A stretch of DNA of 64,000 bases from Paenibacillus gorillae (GTDB taxonomy: Bacteria; Bacillota; Bacilli; Paenibacillales; Paenibacillaceae), in contig NZ_CBVJ010000134.1 in assembly GCF_000513275.1 (NCBI RefSeq), positions 1 through 64,000 of the forward strand, in the 5' to 3' direction. Positions within the stretch are counted from its first letter, which is position 1. Every line of letters begins with the position of its first letter. Positions 1 to 9,319 of this stretch are shown in pieces. The position numbers and the translations under genes were made by a program. Under the pieces are notes generated by a model that worked only from the letters and a program-made list of their open reading frames with translations, was not told the DNA's origin and made no database searches.

Positions 1-20
1 TTCCTGACATGGTCAGGAAC
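1..20 (-). terminator. Hairpin at window edge, probable S-layer gene terminator
   Basis: Arms TTCCTGAC (1-8) and GTCAGGAA (12-19) form a perfect 8-bp stem with a 3-base loop, about 40 bases beyond the stop of the first SLH gene. The minus-strand U-tract, if any, lies outside the window. On the plus strand the stem is followed by CCCTTTTT, so it may also serve a convergent gene outside the window. Confidence 0.45.
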
Positions 21-57
21 CCTTTTTCTATAAGACCTTTAACCTTCTAGAAGATTA

Positions 58-2631
58 TTAGCCTTTTTTGATAACAACTACAGCAACTTCTTTGTTAACA
101 CCGAATTCTTTACCAGTGTTAGCTACAAATACGCTGTATGCATTGTCGCCTTGATCATCAGTCAGTTGTGCAGTTACAACGTCTGCGATCGAACCGAATT
201 TAACATTGTTGTTAGCATCAATTACTACAACAGAAGATTCTGCTGTCAATACGTAGTTCACGTTGTTAGCTACAAACGTGTTGTATGTTTGGCTAGCAGC
301 AGTGAAGTTGTTGATCAGATCAGTAGTGCTGTTTTTCTCGTAAACAACGCTCAGACCATCGTATTTCGACGAAACTGGGTTACCGTTGCCATCAAGAATG
401 CTGGAAAGTTTTACGATTACGTTGTTGTCAGCATTTTTAGCTGCCAGTACATTGTAAACCGTATCTTTAACTTCAACTTCTTTTTCGTTACCGTTTACGC
501 TCAGTTTAACTTTGTATACCGAGTCGCTTACGTTATCACTAGTGATTTTTGTAACAGCCAAGAATTTACCAGCGATCGTAGGAAGAGCTTTTTCAGCCGC
601 TTCAAGATCTTTAACCAATACGATGTACGAAGCATTGTAGCCGCTATCGTCAGTTACAGCAAAAGCAATGTCGTTTTTCGTTACACGAGCGATATCGCCT
701 TTAGTGATTTTCGCATCGGATTTAACAGCATTGTTTTCAACAACTTTAGTTGCATCCAGAACTACAGTGCTACCATTGATGTTGAATGTGCTGTTGCCGA
801 TTTTAACAGATGTATCGGATTTTTCCGCTACAGTTGTAGTTCCCAAAACATTGCCTTTAGGAGCTCCGTCAATACCGATAACTGTTGCGCCGTCGAATTT
901 CAGTTTAGCAAATGCGCCAACAACTACAGTACCGATTTGATCATGCTTATCTTGACCAGCCGCTGGCAGATTAACTGCAACGATTTTGTCTTCTTTAACC
1001 GAGTAGTATTTCAGAACATCGCGTTTTACTACGATGCCATCAACAATTACTTGAGCATCTGCAGTGTATCCAAGAACAATTGCCAGGTTGTTGTCAGCTG
1101 CGCCTGGTGTTACGACAGTAGCTTTAACGATACCTTTGTCTTTGTTCAGGAACAATTTGTACTCAGTGCCGTTTTTCAGAGCCAGACCGCCAATAGCTTC
1201 TTTGTATTGCTCGCCATTTACTGTGTAGAAAGTATCTGCATTAACTTTCGATACTGCAGTTACTTTACCAGTAATAACGTTACGAGTAGCGTTAACTTCA
1301 GAAGCTACTTGTTTAGCATTACGTACAACTTCCAATACGTCGTCAGCTGCAAGATCAGTTACAGCTTTCACTTCGCCATTGATTGTGTAAACAGTGTTGT
1401 CGTTAACCACTGAGTAACCGCCAGTGTGAGTGATACGTGCATCGTTGGAAGAAGTTTTAGCTACATAACCAACATACAGAGCGTTAACTGGAGCGTATTC
1501 TTTTGCAACCAGAGCACGTACAGAACCGTCTTTGTTGAGCAATACGTCAACAGTTGCGCCGGAAGCGATTGTGCCACGGTTAGCAACGGAAACTACGTCG
1601 CCGTTTTTGAAGAAATCAGTTACACCGTAAGTAGTGCTAGCTACAGTGTTGATAGTGTATTCTTTTTTGTCGTCGCCTACTTTAACGAAGATCTTGGAAG
1701 CATCCGCGCCAGTTGTAGCAGGAACAGCATCAAGTTTACCTGCAACTGTACGGTCAGCAGGTTGTGCATCAGTCAAAGCAAGAACTTTACCGTCTTTGTC
1801 AAGAAGTGCTACTACTTCGTGACCAGCCAGTTGGGAAAGTTTTTTGCCGCCAGTAACGATGAACTTCGAAGAAGTAGTCGTCCAAGCATCGTTCAGTTCT
1901 ACTTTACCGTTGCTGTCAAGAGCACTGTTAGTCAAAACGGAAGATACCGATTTGCCCAGTTTAGTGATCAGTTTAACACGGCTGTAAGTGTTGCCGTCGT
2001 CGTTCAATTTAGTAACGAAGTATTGGTCGCCATCAGCATTGTAAGCAACCAGTTCTTGTTGCAATGCATTCGAAGTTACTTGAGCAACGATTGCACGAGT
2101 TGCAAGCGTACCAGGTGTAATTTCTACTTTGCTGAACAGACCAAGGTCTTCAGCTTTCACCAGTACGTTGTAAGGCCACGAGCCTTGAAGTTTAGCATCT
2201 TGGTAACCCAGTGCACGAGTTACGATTGCTACAACCTCTTCAAACTTGATGTTGTCGTTAGGACGGAATTTGCCAGTCCCTTTGTCACCAAGGATGAAAC
2301 CTTTAGTAGCAGCTACGTTGATGTAACCAGTGTACCATTCATTAACTTTAACGTCTTTGAATGTTGGTTTAACTGTTTGCATCAGCGTTGCAGCGCTACC
2401 GCTACCCGTTGCTTCTACAACGATTTTCGCCAATTCAGCGCGAGTAATTTTGTTTTCTGGTTTGAAAGTACCATCTGCATAACCATTGATAATACCAAGA
2501 GCGACAAGCTCTTCAATTGCGGATTGCTCTTTTTTGCCTACTACGTCAGCTGGCGTTGCAGCGAATGCTGGAACAGCGACGGAAAGGACCAAAGAGAAAG
2601 CCAGCACGAATGCTAATAAACTTTTCTTCAT
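58..2631 (-). CDS. S-layer homology (SLH) domain protein, probable S-layer subunit
   Basis: Probable secreted surface-layer protein of 857 residues from the start chosen here. A signal peptide (MKKSLLAF then a hydrophobic run, AFA-A cleavage near residue 24) is followed by SLH repeats at about 34-76 and 92-140 and a weaker third at about 150-200. The remaining ~650 residues are Val/Thr/Asn/Asp-rich with no recognised enzyme domain, as in S-layer subunits. In this family the SLH repeats bind pyruvylated secondary wall polymer, and csaB lies 7 kb away. The ATG at 2631 has AGGAGGAG about 11 bases upstream and directly precedes the signal peptide. A second in-frame ATG at 2709 has its own strong SD and would add 26 residues. 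Strong codon bias leaves long open frames on the opposite strand, suggesting high expression. Exact S-layer identity is inferred. Confidence 0.85.
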   Translation of the reverse strand: MKKSLLAFVLAFSLVLSVAVPAFAATPADVVGKKEQSAIEELVALGIINGYADGTFKPENKITRAELAKIVVEATGSGSAATLMQTVKPTFKDVKVNEWYTGYINVAATKGFILGDKGTGKFRPNDNIKFEEVVAIVTRALGYQDAKLQGSWPYNVLVKAEDLGLFSKVEITPGTLATRAIVAQVTSNALQQELVAYNADGDQYFVTKLNDDGNTYSRVKLITKLGKSVSSVLTNSALDSNGKVELNDAWTTTSSKFIVTGGKKLSQLAGHEVVALLDKDGKVLALTDAQPADRTVAGKLDAVPATTGADASKIFVKVGDDKKEYTINTVASTTYGVTDFFKNGDVVSVANRGTIASGATVDVLLNKDGSVRALVAKEYAPVNALYVGYVAKTSSNDARITHTGGYSVVNDNTVYTINGEVKAVTDLAADDVLEVVRNAKQVASEVNATRNVITGKVTAVSKVNADTFYTVNGEQYKEAIGGLALKNGTEYKLFLNKDKGIVKATVVTPGAADNNLAIVLGYTADAQVIVDGIVVKRDVLKYYSVKEDKIVAVNLPAAGQDKHDQIGTVVVGAFAKLKFDGATVIGIDGAPKGNVLGTTTVAEKSDTSVKIGNSTFNINGSTVVLDATKVVENNAVKSDAKITKGDIARVTKNDIAFAVTDDSGYNASYIVLVKDLEAAEKALPTIAGKFLAVTKITSDNVSDSVYKVKLSVNGNEKEVEVKDTVYNVLAAKNADNNVIVKLSSILDGNGNPVSSKYDGLSVVYEKNSTTDLINNFTAASQTYNTFVANNVNYVLTAESSVVVIDANNNVKFGSIADVVTAQLTDDQGDNAYSVFVANTGKEFGVNKEVAVVVIKKG

Positions 2632-2730
2632 AACCTTTTTTTCTCCTCCTCTAAAATGCTTCGGTTGTTGAGAGTTTTGTTTGCTTAATGAATTGCTCGT
2701 TTCCCTCATAGCCGTTGTCACCCCCTTCCC
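2632..2730 (-). promoter_or_regulatory. Tandem in-frame translation starts of the S-layer gene
   Basis: Reading the minus strand, GGGGGTGA (about 2718-2725) lies 8 bases before an ATG at 2709. That ATG opens a 26-codon in-frame segment leading into the ATG at 2631, which has its own SD, AGGAGGAG, within 2643-2650. Both sites are well spaced and there is no stop between them. A similar double start is known for the cell wall protein operon of Brevibacillus brevis 47 (recalled from the literature); its function here is inference. Confidence 0.6.
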
Positions 2731-2747
2731 AGAGTAGAGCAGTATTT

Positions 2748-2776
2748 AGTATAAATGATGTCTGCCGCCATGTTTA
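2748..2776 (-). promoter_or_regulatory. Putative promoter P2 of the S-layer gene
   Basis: Minus strand: TAAACA (2771-2776), 17-base spacer, TATACT (2748-2753). The -35 matches sigma-A in 4 of 6 positions and the -10 in 5 of 6. Transcripts would begin near 2741, about 30 bases before the upstream ATG. Confidence 0.4.
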
Positions 2777-2850
2777 ACCCTATGTAAGAACATGTCGCAG
2801 AAACTTGTAAACCTTGTAATAAATTGATAGAGAAGCTATACCACTATAAC

Positions 2851-2879
2851 ATTATACAATGGGCTACCCTCACCGTAAA
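2851..2879 (-). promoter_or_regulatory. Putative promoter P1 of the S-layer gene
   Basis: Minus strand: TTTACG (2874-2879), 17-base spacer, perfect TATAAT (2851-2856). The mRNA would start near 2844 and carry a leader of about 135 bases to the first ATG and about 213 to the second. Long leaders are typical of S-layer transcripts. Confidence 0.6.
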
Positions 2880-2907
2880 GAGAAAGTTGAGAATTCATTC
2901 CAACTAA

Positions 2908-2922
2908 CTCCGAAATTCGGAG
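2908..2922. promoter_or_regulatory. Operator-like palindrome upstream of the S-layer promoters
   Basis: CTCCGAAATTCGGAG is a perfect 7-bp inverted repeat about a single central base, 28 bp upstream of the P1 -35. It lies too far upstream to be a terminator for the gene and has no T-tract. A dimeric regulator site is possible but not shown. Confidence 0.35.
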
Positions 2923-3188
2923 GTTCTTCACCATATATAATGCTTTATCGTAATAGCGACATGTATTTAAACGCACTGGAGTCGAAAAAGTTGCGGTATT
3001 CGCTCAAAAATGTTGAAAAGATTTTTGAAAGGCTTGTACGCTGCTTCTTATTCGATTCATTATGTATTTCGCGTTTAATTTTCTGCTGTCTATTACGCTT
3101 TTAAGGTACTTTGCTAGTATAGCTTGTACCTAGCGCTTCCGTCGATGCTAAAGATTTTCCATGGATAAACTTACTTCACAAAGAAAAA

Positions 3189-3222
3189 GAGAACAGAAAA
3201 TGGAAGCACTTTTCTGTCCTCT
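3189..3222 (-). terminator. Rho-independent terminator of the large SLH/Ig protein gene
   Basis: On the minus strand GAGGACAGAAAA pairs with TTTTCTGTTCTC around a short loop and is followed by TTTTTCTTT. It begins about 25 bases beyond the stop of the gene ending at 3247. Confidence 0.85.
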
Positions 3223-3246
3223 TATTTTGCAAAAATCTACAATATA

Positions 3247-6200
3247 TTACAAGAGTTTATTTTTACGCATAACACGCTCGGCGATAATGGCTGCATCCGC
3301 ACGCTTCAAATTCGATTTTGGATCGAAACGGAACGTTGGTTTAGCTGTACCAGTCGTTGTGTTCGGCAAGCCTTCAATAAATTTAGCTTTATTGACCGCA
3401 AGTACCGAAGAAAGCGCATAGCCATCGATTATATTAGCGTCTGTAAACGATTTTTGCAGTGCCGCTCTGTCTCGAGTCTGATCCTCTTTGCCGTCTTTTA
3501 CGAGGTTTCCGGCGCGGGCGATCATTACCGCAGCTTCTTCCCTAGTCAAAGACTCGTTCGGAAGGAATTGACGCGGCCCTTTGCCTCTAATAATCCCTTT
3601 GCGTACTGCCGTCTCGATATAACGGTAATCCCAGAAAGGACTGAGACCAAGAACAGGCACTACGTCATCGAACGTCATGTCGTTCGGGTTATACTCCAAT
3701 GGAATCTGATACATCTTGACGAGCAACTGTGCAAACTCTCCGCGAGTGATGTTGTCATAGACGCCAAACTCGTTATTGTTCTTCGAGTTCATGATACCGC
3801 GGCCATACATCAGTTCCAGAGAATTACGGGCATATTCGTGACCAATAATGTCTGTGAAGCTGTAACGAATTTGCATAACCACATAATAGCCGAAGCCATT
3901 AATCGGTGCTGTAATCGTTTTGCTGCCTACATTGATAGTTCCGCCCATGTTTTCCCATCTACCATTATAATAACGCCAGATGCTGAGCGTGTTTGCTGCT
4001 GTATTTACAATTTTTGAATCGTATTTCAGTGTAATTTCACCCGAATTTGATGTTTCAAGCCAACGTGTTAACGGGCGGCTGAAAAACTCATTAGTCGTGC
4101 TATAAGGCTGTTTACCTTGTTGGAAGGTATATCCCGTCTGTACGGTCCCTTCGACATAGCCTGGGTCGATCCAGAACAAGTTAGAAGCAAATCCGAAATG
4201 AGTAGTCGGACGAATAACCGCTGCGCCAAAGTCGCTGAACGATACCGTGCTAAAGGTACCGTCTTTAGCATTGGCGCCATCATATTCGCCAACTGCGTTA
4301 TATACCTTAACGGTTCTTCCGTCTGTACGGTCTGCGATGCCGAACAGAATTTTTTGCGAGTCGAACAGGTCGATTGTTTTTACATCTTGACCCGGGTTAA
4401 TATTAGCCGGCCGCAGGAACGTATTCTTAGGGAAAGTTACCGTAACTTCGCCTTTAAATGCCGACAGCTTGCCGGTCTTCGGTATCGCTGCTTTGTACTG
4501 AGCGCCGATCGAATTATCCGCTGCATAGTTGACGGAGAATTCTCCGTTCAATTTTTCTGTACCGCGATAGACAGTAAATTTAATTTTGTTAACACCCGCT
4601 TTAAGACCTTGCAGCTCATAGCGGAAAATTTCGTCGTTTACGCTTTTTATCATGTTGTCTTTGCCGATTACGATGCGGTCTGCGCCTTCCGCCCGGATAC
4701 TTACGTTAAGGAAGTTCTGGTTAATAACTGCTTCTTGCGGCAGCTTAGGGGACAACAGCTCGTAAGGCGGCAATTCACGCCTAATGGTAATTGTTTGGCT
4801 TACACTTTCCGTACCTACCTGGGAAATAATCGTAATACTTTTTACTCCCGTAGTTGGAAGATTCAATCCAAACAAACGCAAATTGTATGTTTTTTGTGTT
4901 GGGCTGGTCGAAGGCTCGATGAAAAGCTTCGATAAATCAGCCGGTGTTACGGTCATTGCATTGTTGGCTGTACTGACAGTCGCCGTCGCATAGTCAACGC
5001 CATCCACTTTAATGATTAAATTTGCAAGATTTGTTACAGTAAACAAAATATCCGCTTTTTTCTGTGAAGTCGTGTAGCTGAATGCGGAAGAGCCTGGAAT
5101 AAACTTGCGATCCGGATCGGCGAACAATCGCTTGGATTCCGAATCGTTAATCGGATCAACGGTATACGGAACAGGCTTAATACCCGAAACCGTTGGCTGT
5201 TTATCAGAGAAACGATAAATTACGAGCGTAGTCGTTACAGCTACTCCATTTGCCGTACCTGAAAGCACTAACTCATTGCTGCCGAATACAAGCTGTCCAA
5301 ACTGAATGTTAAATACACCTGTAGCTGGAATAACTTCATTAGCAGCTACGTTTCTAGTCACACCATTTAATGAAAACTTGAACGACGCAATGTCTGTAGT
5401 TTTAAAATTGATCAGCTTGCCCATAATTGACCCAAGCGGATTGATATCGTAGTATACTGCGCCGTTATAAGTATTCGTAACTTGAATTGAAGAGATCGGG
5501 TTATACTGGAACGTTCTGGTTACTGTATTGCTTTCCGTTCCTTTAGTAACGGTGAAAGACAGCTCAATTTCTCCTTGCGGCATAGCATTAATCCGATAGA
5601 TCCGCTGTTTGCCGTCGTCTGTCGTAAACGCTGTCGCCGAGAAGGAAGATCCGGCTGCAACTCCGTTTACTTTCGCAGAAATGGACGTTGTGCCTGTAGA
5701 AAGATCAAAGTTCGACGTATCCACCGCGATCCAAAGCGGCACTTGAGTAACGGCAACATTGTTGGAGAACCGTGTGCTGGAGCCGAATGTAGCTGCCGTT
5801 CCATCGTCAGCAACATCATACAGTTGTCTCAAATCAGTTATATAAGGCGCATTCACACTTCTTACCGTAAACTCTACCGGAAAGTTCGCCGTAGAGCCAT
5901 CATAGGAATTACTTTTCACCCGCAGCTGGTATTTGCCGCTAGTGCCAGCAGTCAGATCTGTTGTGCTGGTAAAAGTAAATTCGGTCCAATCCTGATTTAC
6001 TGTACCTTTTTGTACAGTCGTGTTCAAAACACCTAGCGAAGTTCCCGCCTCGTTGATCAGTTCCAAATCAATAGTCGGATTAGGTGTTGACGGAGCTGTA
6101 GCGGTTTTAAACAAAATTTTACCCGTAATAGGTTGAGTTGTAATCGGAGCTACAATCGGCTTACCGTCCAATTGCGTTGCTCCTGCAAAAACATTGTATG

Positions 6201-6891
6201 GAGTAGGTGTATTCTCTTTAAAATAAACAAGCTCCCGGTTCACCGTAAAGCTTTTGTCTCCATTACGGGAAACGATCTGCAGTTTATTCAATCCCAGCTG
6301 CAGATTAAGATCGGACAATACAAACGTGCCCGCGCCGCCATTAAACATTGCAACGCCATTGATAAGCACGTCCTGTGCATTCGTTGCTTTAACCATCAAA
6401 GAAGGATTAGCTGTCGTTACAACAACAGGCTGACCCTCTGTTAATGGCGTGCCATTAGCGAGCTGAACGCTAGTAATAACAGGCACGTTGCCGTAGCTGA
6501 CATAACTTACGCCCTCAACGATACCGCCGGAGCCGTTGCCGCTAGTTCCGATAACGGTAATCCGGTTCAAGCCTTCAAACAGCTGGATACCGGCAAAGAA
6601 GAAGGTATTGCCGATAATAGACGGCGTAATGCCGCCATTCGTGGAGGCTACGACGTTGCCGTTAACCAGACGCTCCACTTTATAAGTTATAGATCCTGAA
6701 GAGACGTCACTGAAAGACCCTCGTAAATCTACTGTACTTGTATTAACGACGGTAGGACTGCTTTGAACGGTACTAAAGTCTGTAAATTGAAAATAAATCG
6801 AATCCGCTTTTGCCGGACTGACTGGCAGCATCGTTACCAATAAGGCAACTGCAACCAAGCTGCTTAGAAAACTTTTCCACAATCTGTTCAC
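3247..6891 (-). CDS. Large secreted protein with C-terminal SLH domains
   Basis: Predicted cell-surface protein of about 1214 residues. The N-terminus is a signal peptide (NRLWKSFLSSLVAVALL, then a cleavage region SPAKAD). The next ~1000 residues are beta-rich, Thr/Asn/Val-rich material resembling serial Ig-like or adhesin modules; no catalytic motif was recognised. Three SLH repeats close the protein: SFTDIIGHEYARNSLELMYGRG, TFDDVV...ITRGEFAQ-type and SFTDANIIDGYA blocks, spread over the last ~185 residues. The GTG at 6891 is preferred because AGGAGG lies 8 bases before it; the ATG six codons upstream lies inside that SD. It probably binds the same pyruvylated polymer as the neighbouring S-layer protein. 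Function (adhesion, wall scaffold or second S-layer component) is not determined. Confidence 0.8.
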   Translation of the reverse strand: MNRLWKSFLSSLVAVALLVTMLPVSPAKADSIYFQFTDFSTVQSSPTVVNTSTVDLRGSFSDVSSGSITYKVERLVNGNVVASTNGGITPSIIGNTFFFAGIQLFEGLNRITVIGTSGNGSGGIVEGVSYVSYGNVPVITSVQLANGTPLTEGQPVVVTTANPSLMVKATNAQDVLINGVAMFNGGAGTFVLSDLNLQLGLNKLQIVSRNGDKSFTVNRELVYFKENTPTPYNVFAGATQLDGKPIVAPITTQPITGKILFKTATAPSTPNPTIDLELINEAGTSLGVLNTTVQKGTVNQDWTEFTFTSTTDLTAGTSGKYQLRVKSNSYDGSTANFPVEFTVRSVNAPYITDLRQLYDVADDGTAATFGSSTRFSNNVAVTQVPLWIAVDTSNFDLSTGTTSISAKVNGVAAGSSFSATAFTTDDGKQRIYRINAMPQGEIELSFTVTKGTESNTVTRTFQYNPISSIQVTNTYNGAVYYDINPLGSIMGKLINFKTTDIASFKFSLNGVTRNVAANEVIPATGVFNIQFGQLVFGSNELVLSGTANGVAVTTTLVIYRFSDKQPTVSGIKPVPYTVDPINDSESKRLFADPDRKFIPGSSAFSYTTSQKKADILFTVTNLANLIIKVDGVDYATATVSTANNAMTVTPADLSKLFIEPSTSPTQKTYNLRLFGLNLPTTGVKSITIISQVGTESVSQTITIRRELPPYELLSPKLPQEAVINQNFLNVSIRAEGADRIVIGKDNMIKSVNDEIFRYELQGLKAGVNKIKFTVYRGTEKLNGEFSVNYAADNSIGAQYKAAIPKTGKLSAFKGEVTVTFPKNTFLRPANINPGQDVKTIDLFDSQKILFGIADRTDGRTVKVYNAVGEYDGANAKDGTFSTVSFSDFGAAVIRPTTHFGFASNLFWIDPGYVEGTVQTGYTFQQGKQPYSTTNEFFSRPLTRWLETSNSGEITLKYDSKIVNTAANTLSIWRYYNGRWENMGGTINVGSKTITAPINGFGYYVVMQIRYSFTDIIGHEYARNSLELMYGRGIMNSKNNNEFGVYDNITRGEFAQLLVKMYQIPLEYNPNDMTFDDVVPVLGLSPFWDYRYIETAVRKGIIRGKGPRQFLPNESLTREEAAVMIARAGNLVKDGKEDQTRDRAALQKSFTDANIIDGYALSSVLAVNKAKFIEGLPNTTTGTAKPTFRFDPKSNLKRADAAIIAERVMRKNKLL

Positions 6892-7254
6892 GCTGTTATC
6901 CTCCTCCATATATAGCCTCGCGGCAATTACCGCCTAATGCGCCGCCGCTTTTTCACAGCACCGCGGCTAGACGGTCTCCAAACTCTGCTTATACGCAATT
7001 CTCACATATGCCCGTTCCCGATTTACCAACCGACCCTTTTAACGATTTTCTTTCCTCCCTTTTCCTCTTTAGCCTGTTCCTTTATCTGCCATTTCGACAT
7101 TATTAGACGCAAGAGCCGCAGAAAAGTTCTGTATTGTGTTTATCGGCTTTTCCGCGCTGAAATTTTAGTCGAATCATGGAAAATGAGGCGGTCAAATTGC
7201 TTTTTTTCTTCCATATTCGAAATCATTCACTTCACACTTCCCACAAACGCGCAT
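6892..7254. other. Gene-free upstream region of the large SLH gene
   Basis: No convincing coding region was seen. It must hold the promoter of the SLH gene ending at 3247, but no well-spaced sigma-A pair was found. Positions about 7036-7085 are almost purely pyrimidine on the plus strand, so the mRNA leader would be purine-rich. Confidence 0.4.
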
Positions 7255-7288
7255 GAAAAAAGCCCAGGGGCTCCTAGCCCCCAGGCTC
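7255..7288 (-). terminator. Rho-independent terminator of tagO
   Basis: Minus strand: GCCTGGGGGCT, a short loop, then GCCCCTGGGC and TTTTTT (complement of the A-run at 7256-7261). It starts about 20 bases after the tagO stop. Confidence 0.9.
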
Positions 7289-7307
7289 TTACATGCTCAA
7301 TCTTGAA

Positions 7308-8447
7308 TTATTTCGAGCGGTCCGCATCAACTTTCAGCCGCAGACGCATCCGATTCAGAAAGTTAATAACCGGCCGGCGCGTCTTGTCGACGATGCCGAT
7401 CAGCTCGGCGCCGATTTGCAGACATAGCATCACTAGACAAATCACAAGGAACGTTATCCAGTTAGCTGCATTAGATTGGACAACGGTCGATTGCAGGATC
7501 GCAAAACCGCCGAAAATCGCAGCCACGCCCCAGATGATAAGAACCGTCTTACGGTGGCTGAAGCCAAGCTCCTGCAGGCAGTGATGCAAATGGCCTTTAT
7601 CCGGTGCGAAGATCGGACGTTTGTTAACCAGGCGGCGGATAATTGCAAAAAAGGTATCCGACAGCGGTACGCCGATAATCAGCAGCGGAGTAACGAACGA
7701 GACGATCGTGATCTGCTTGAAGCTGATCATGGACAGCATCGCCAGGCAGAAGCCCAGGAACAACGCGCCCGAATCGCCCATAAAAATTTTCGCCGGATGG
7801 AAGTTGAAGAACAAAAATCCGACAATGCCGCCCAATAGCAATGTGCTGAGCAAGATAATTGGAACGTTGCCCATAATGATCGCCATCACGAGAATCGTTC
7901 CGATTGCAATACCGGATACACCGGCTGCAAGCCCGTCCAGGCCGTCAATCAGGTTGATGGCATTCGTCACGCCTACAATCCAGAAGATCGTCAGCGGAAT
8001 GGACAGCCATGCAGCGATTGGCTGCATCGCGTCGCCGAACGGAAAGTTCAAGAAATCGATTTTAATATCAAACACGAATACGACTACGCATGCTGCAGCA
8101 ATTTGCCCCAGCAGCTTTACTTTCGCCGACAGCTCGAACCGGTCATCAAAAGAACCAAGCACGATAATAATCGTACCGCCAGCTAGCATTGCCCAAATGA
8201 GGTTCATATTCGAAGCGGTAAGCAAACCGTCCGGTACGAATGGCAGCAGCAGCAGTAGTCCTACTACGAATGCTGCGTAAATGGCTAAGCCGCCCATGCG
8301 CGGCATGATGCGTGTATGCACTTTACGATAGTTAGGTTTATCAATGGCGCCTACCTTGAAAGCAAATTTCTTCACCAGCGGCGTCATCACGAGCGCAATT
8401 ATTACCGAAAGAATAAATCCAATTGTATAAAGTAAACCTGCTGACAT
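7308..8447 (-). CDS. tagO: Undecaprenyl-phosphate GlcNAc-1-phosphate transferase (TagO/WecA family)
   Basis: Integral membrane enzyme of 379 residues in the MraY/WecA/TagO family. It transfers a HexNAc-1-phosphate (usually GlcNAc) from UDP-sugar to undecaprenyl phosphate, the first step of teichoic acid or secondary wall polymer synthesis. Seen: about ten hydrophobic segments, the cytoplasmic loop RKVHTRIMPRMGG, the acidic motif NAINLIDGLDGLAAG, a second acidic motif FMGDSGALFLGF, and the HLHHCLQELG histidine cluster near residue 290, all family signatures. An SD (GGGGAG) lies 8 bases before the ATG. It has its own promoter and terminator, so it is transcribed separately from tagA just upstream. 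In this context it probably starts assembly of the SLH-binding polymer. Confidence 0.93.
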   Translation of the reverse strand: MSAGLLYTIGFILSVIIALVMTPLVKKFAFKVGAIDKPNYRKVHTRIMPRMGGLAIYAAFVVGLLLLLPFVPDGLLTASNMNLIWAMLAGGTIIIVLGSFDDRFELSAKVKLLGQIAAACVVVFVFDIKIDFLNFPFGDAMQPIAAWLSIPLTIFWIVGVTNAINLIDGLDGLAAGVSGIAIGTILVMAIIMGNVPIILLSTLLLGGIVGFLFFNFHPAKIFMGDSGALFLGFCLAMLSMISFKQITIVSFVTPLLIIGVPLSDTFFAIIRRLVNKRPIFAPDKGHLHHCLQELGFSHRKTVLIIWGVAAIFGGFAILQSTVVQSNAANWITFLVICLVMLCLQIGAELIGIVDKTRRPVINFLNRMRLRLKVDADRSK

Positions 8448-8481
8448 TTATGCAGCTCCCCTTTTCTTTCTACCGAAGTGA

Positions 8482-8511
8482 ATTATACTCCGACGGAAAA
8501 AGAAACTCCAA
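8482..8511 (-). promoter_or_regulatory. Putative tagO promoter
   Basis: Minus strand: TTGGAG (8506-8511), 18-base spacer, perfect TATAAT (8482-8487). The -35 is weak. It lies between the tagA stop and the tagO start. Confidence 0.5.
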
Positions 8512-8550
8512 CCCCGTTTTCATTCATTTTTCACGGTTTTGGGAGGTTTT

Positions 8551-9312
8551 TCACGATATTGGCCTAGGTTTTGTGACGTTTTCTTTATCGCGCATCACTT
8601 TCACTACGAATTTCGGAAGCACGAGCATTCTCGGCAGCCTTTTCGGCTCCTGTAAAAGACGGTAAAACCACTCCAGGCGCAGCTTCTGGAACAGAACTGG
8701 AGCTCGCTTTAATCGGCCCGCAACGATGTCAAAGGTGCCGCCGACTCCCATAATTAGGGGTACGCCGAGCTCCTGCTTATATTTGGCAATCCAGGGCTCC
8801 TGCGTATCGGCGCCTCTGGCGACAAAAAGCATGTCCGGCGACAGCTCGCGGATCGCAGCAACGACCTCAGCGTCCTGCTCGGGTCCAAAAAAACCGTTGC
8901 GAAATCCGACAATGCGGACTTGCGGGTATTGCAGTTGAAGCTTCTCCGCAGCTGCGGCAATAATCTCTTGCGAAGTGCCCAGTAAGTAGGCTGTCCATCT
9001 TCGCTTCTCGCCAATCTGCATAAGCCGGTGCAACAGATCAAAGCCGGCTACACGCTCAGTTACGGGCGTGCCGACATAATTAGCCGCCCAGACAACACCT
9101 GCTCCATCCGGCACAATCAAGTCCGCTTTCCGCATCATGCGGTAGTAGTCTGTGCTTTCCACCGCCGACATAATCATAATCGGATTCGCCGTAATGATAT
9201 GCGTCTGGCGTTTTTGTTCAATTGAATCTGTTAAATAACTGACCGTCTCGTCCATACTCAGTTTAGAGAATGGAATCCCATAAATCGGCACCGTTGGCAC
9301 TTGGTTCGACAA
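8551..9312 (-). CDS. tagA: WecG/TagA/CpsF family glycosyltransferase
   Basis: Predicted N-acetylmannosaminyltransferase of 253 residues that would add ManNAc to GlcNAc-PP-undecaprenol, the step after TagO. Family features seen: ITANPIMIMSA near the N-terminus, the loop LIVPDGAGVVWAANYVG, the core AYLLGTSQEI and the block FVARGADTQEPWI, then GVGGTFDIVAGRLKRAP and a basic C-terminus likely to contact membrane. The start is a TTG at 9312 with GAGGTG 8 bases upstream; that SD overlaps the csaB stop codon, so the two genes are almost certainly translationally coupled. The UDP-ManNAc donor would come from WecB at the other end of the window. Confidence 0.9.
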   Translation of the reverse strand: MSNQVPTVPIYGIPFSKLSMDETVSYLTDSIEQKRQTHIITANPIMIMSAVESTDYYRMMRKADLIVPDGAGVVWAANYVGTPVTERVAGFDLLHRLMQIGEKRRWTAYLLGTSQEIIAAAAEKLQLQYPQVRIVGFRNGFFGPEQDAEVVAAIRELSPDMLFVARGADTQEPWIAKYKQELGVPLIMGVGGTFDIVAGRLKRAPVLFQKLRLEWFYRLLQEPKRLPRMLVLPKFVVKVMRDKENVTKPRPIS

Positions 9313-9319
9313 GCGACTA

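Noticed and set aside
151..2616. Long open frames on the plus strand opposite the S-layer gene
   Set aside because: They mirror the biased codon use of the highly expressed S-layer gene; they lack SDs and give compositions unlike proteins.
2859..3104. Possible 81-residue plus-strand gene upstream of the S-layer gene
   Set aside because: No SD, no recognisable domain, and it overlaps the P1 promoter region.
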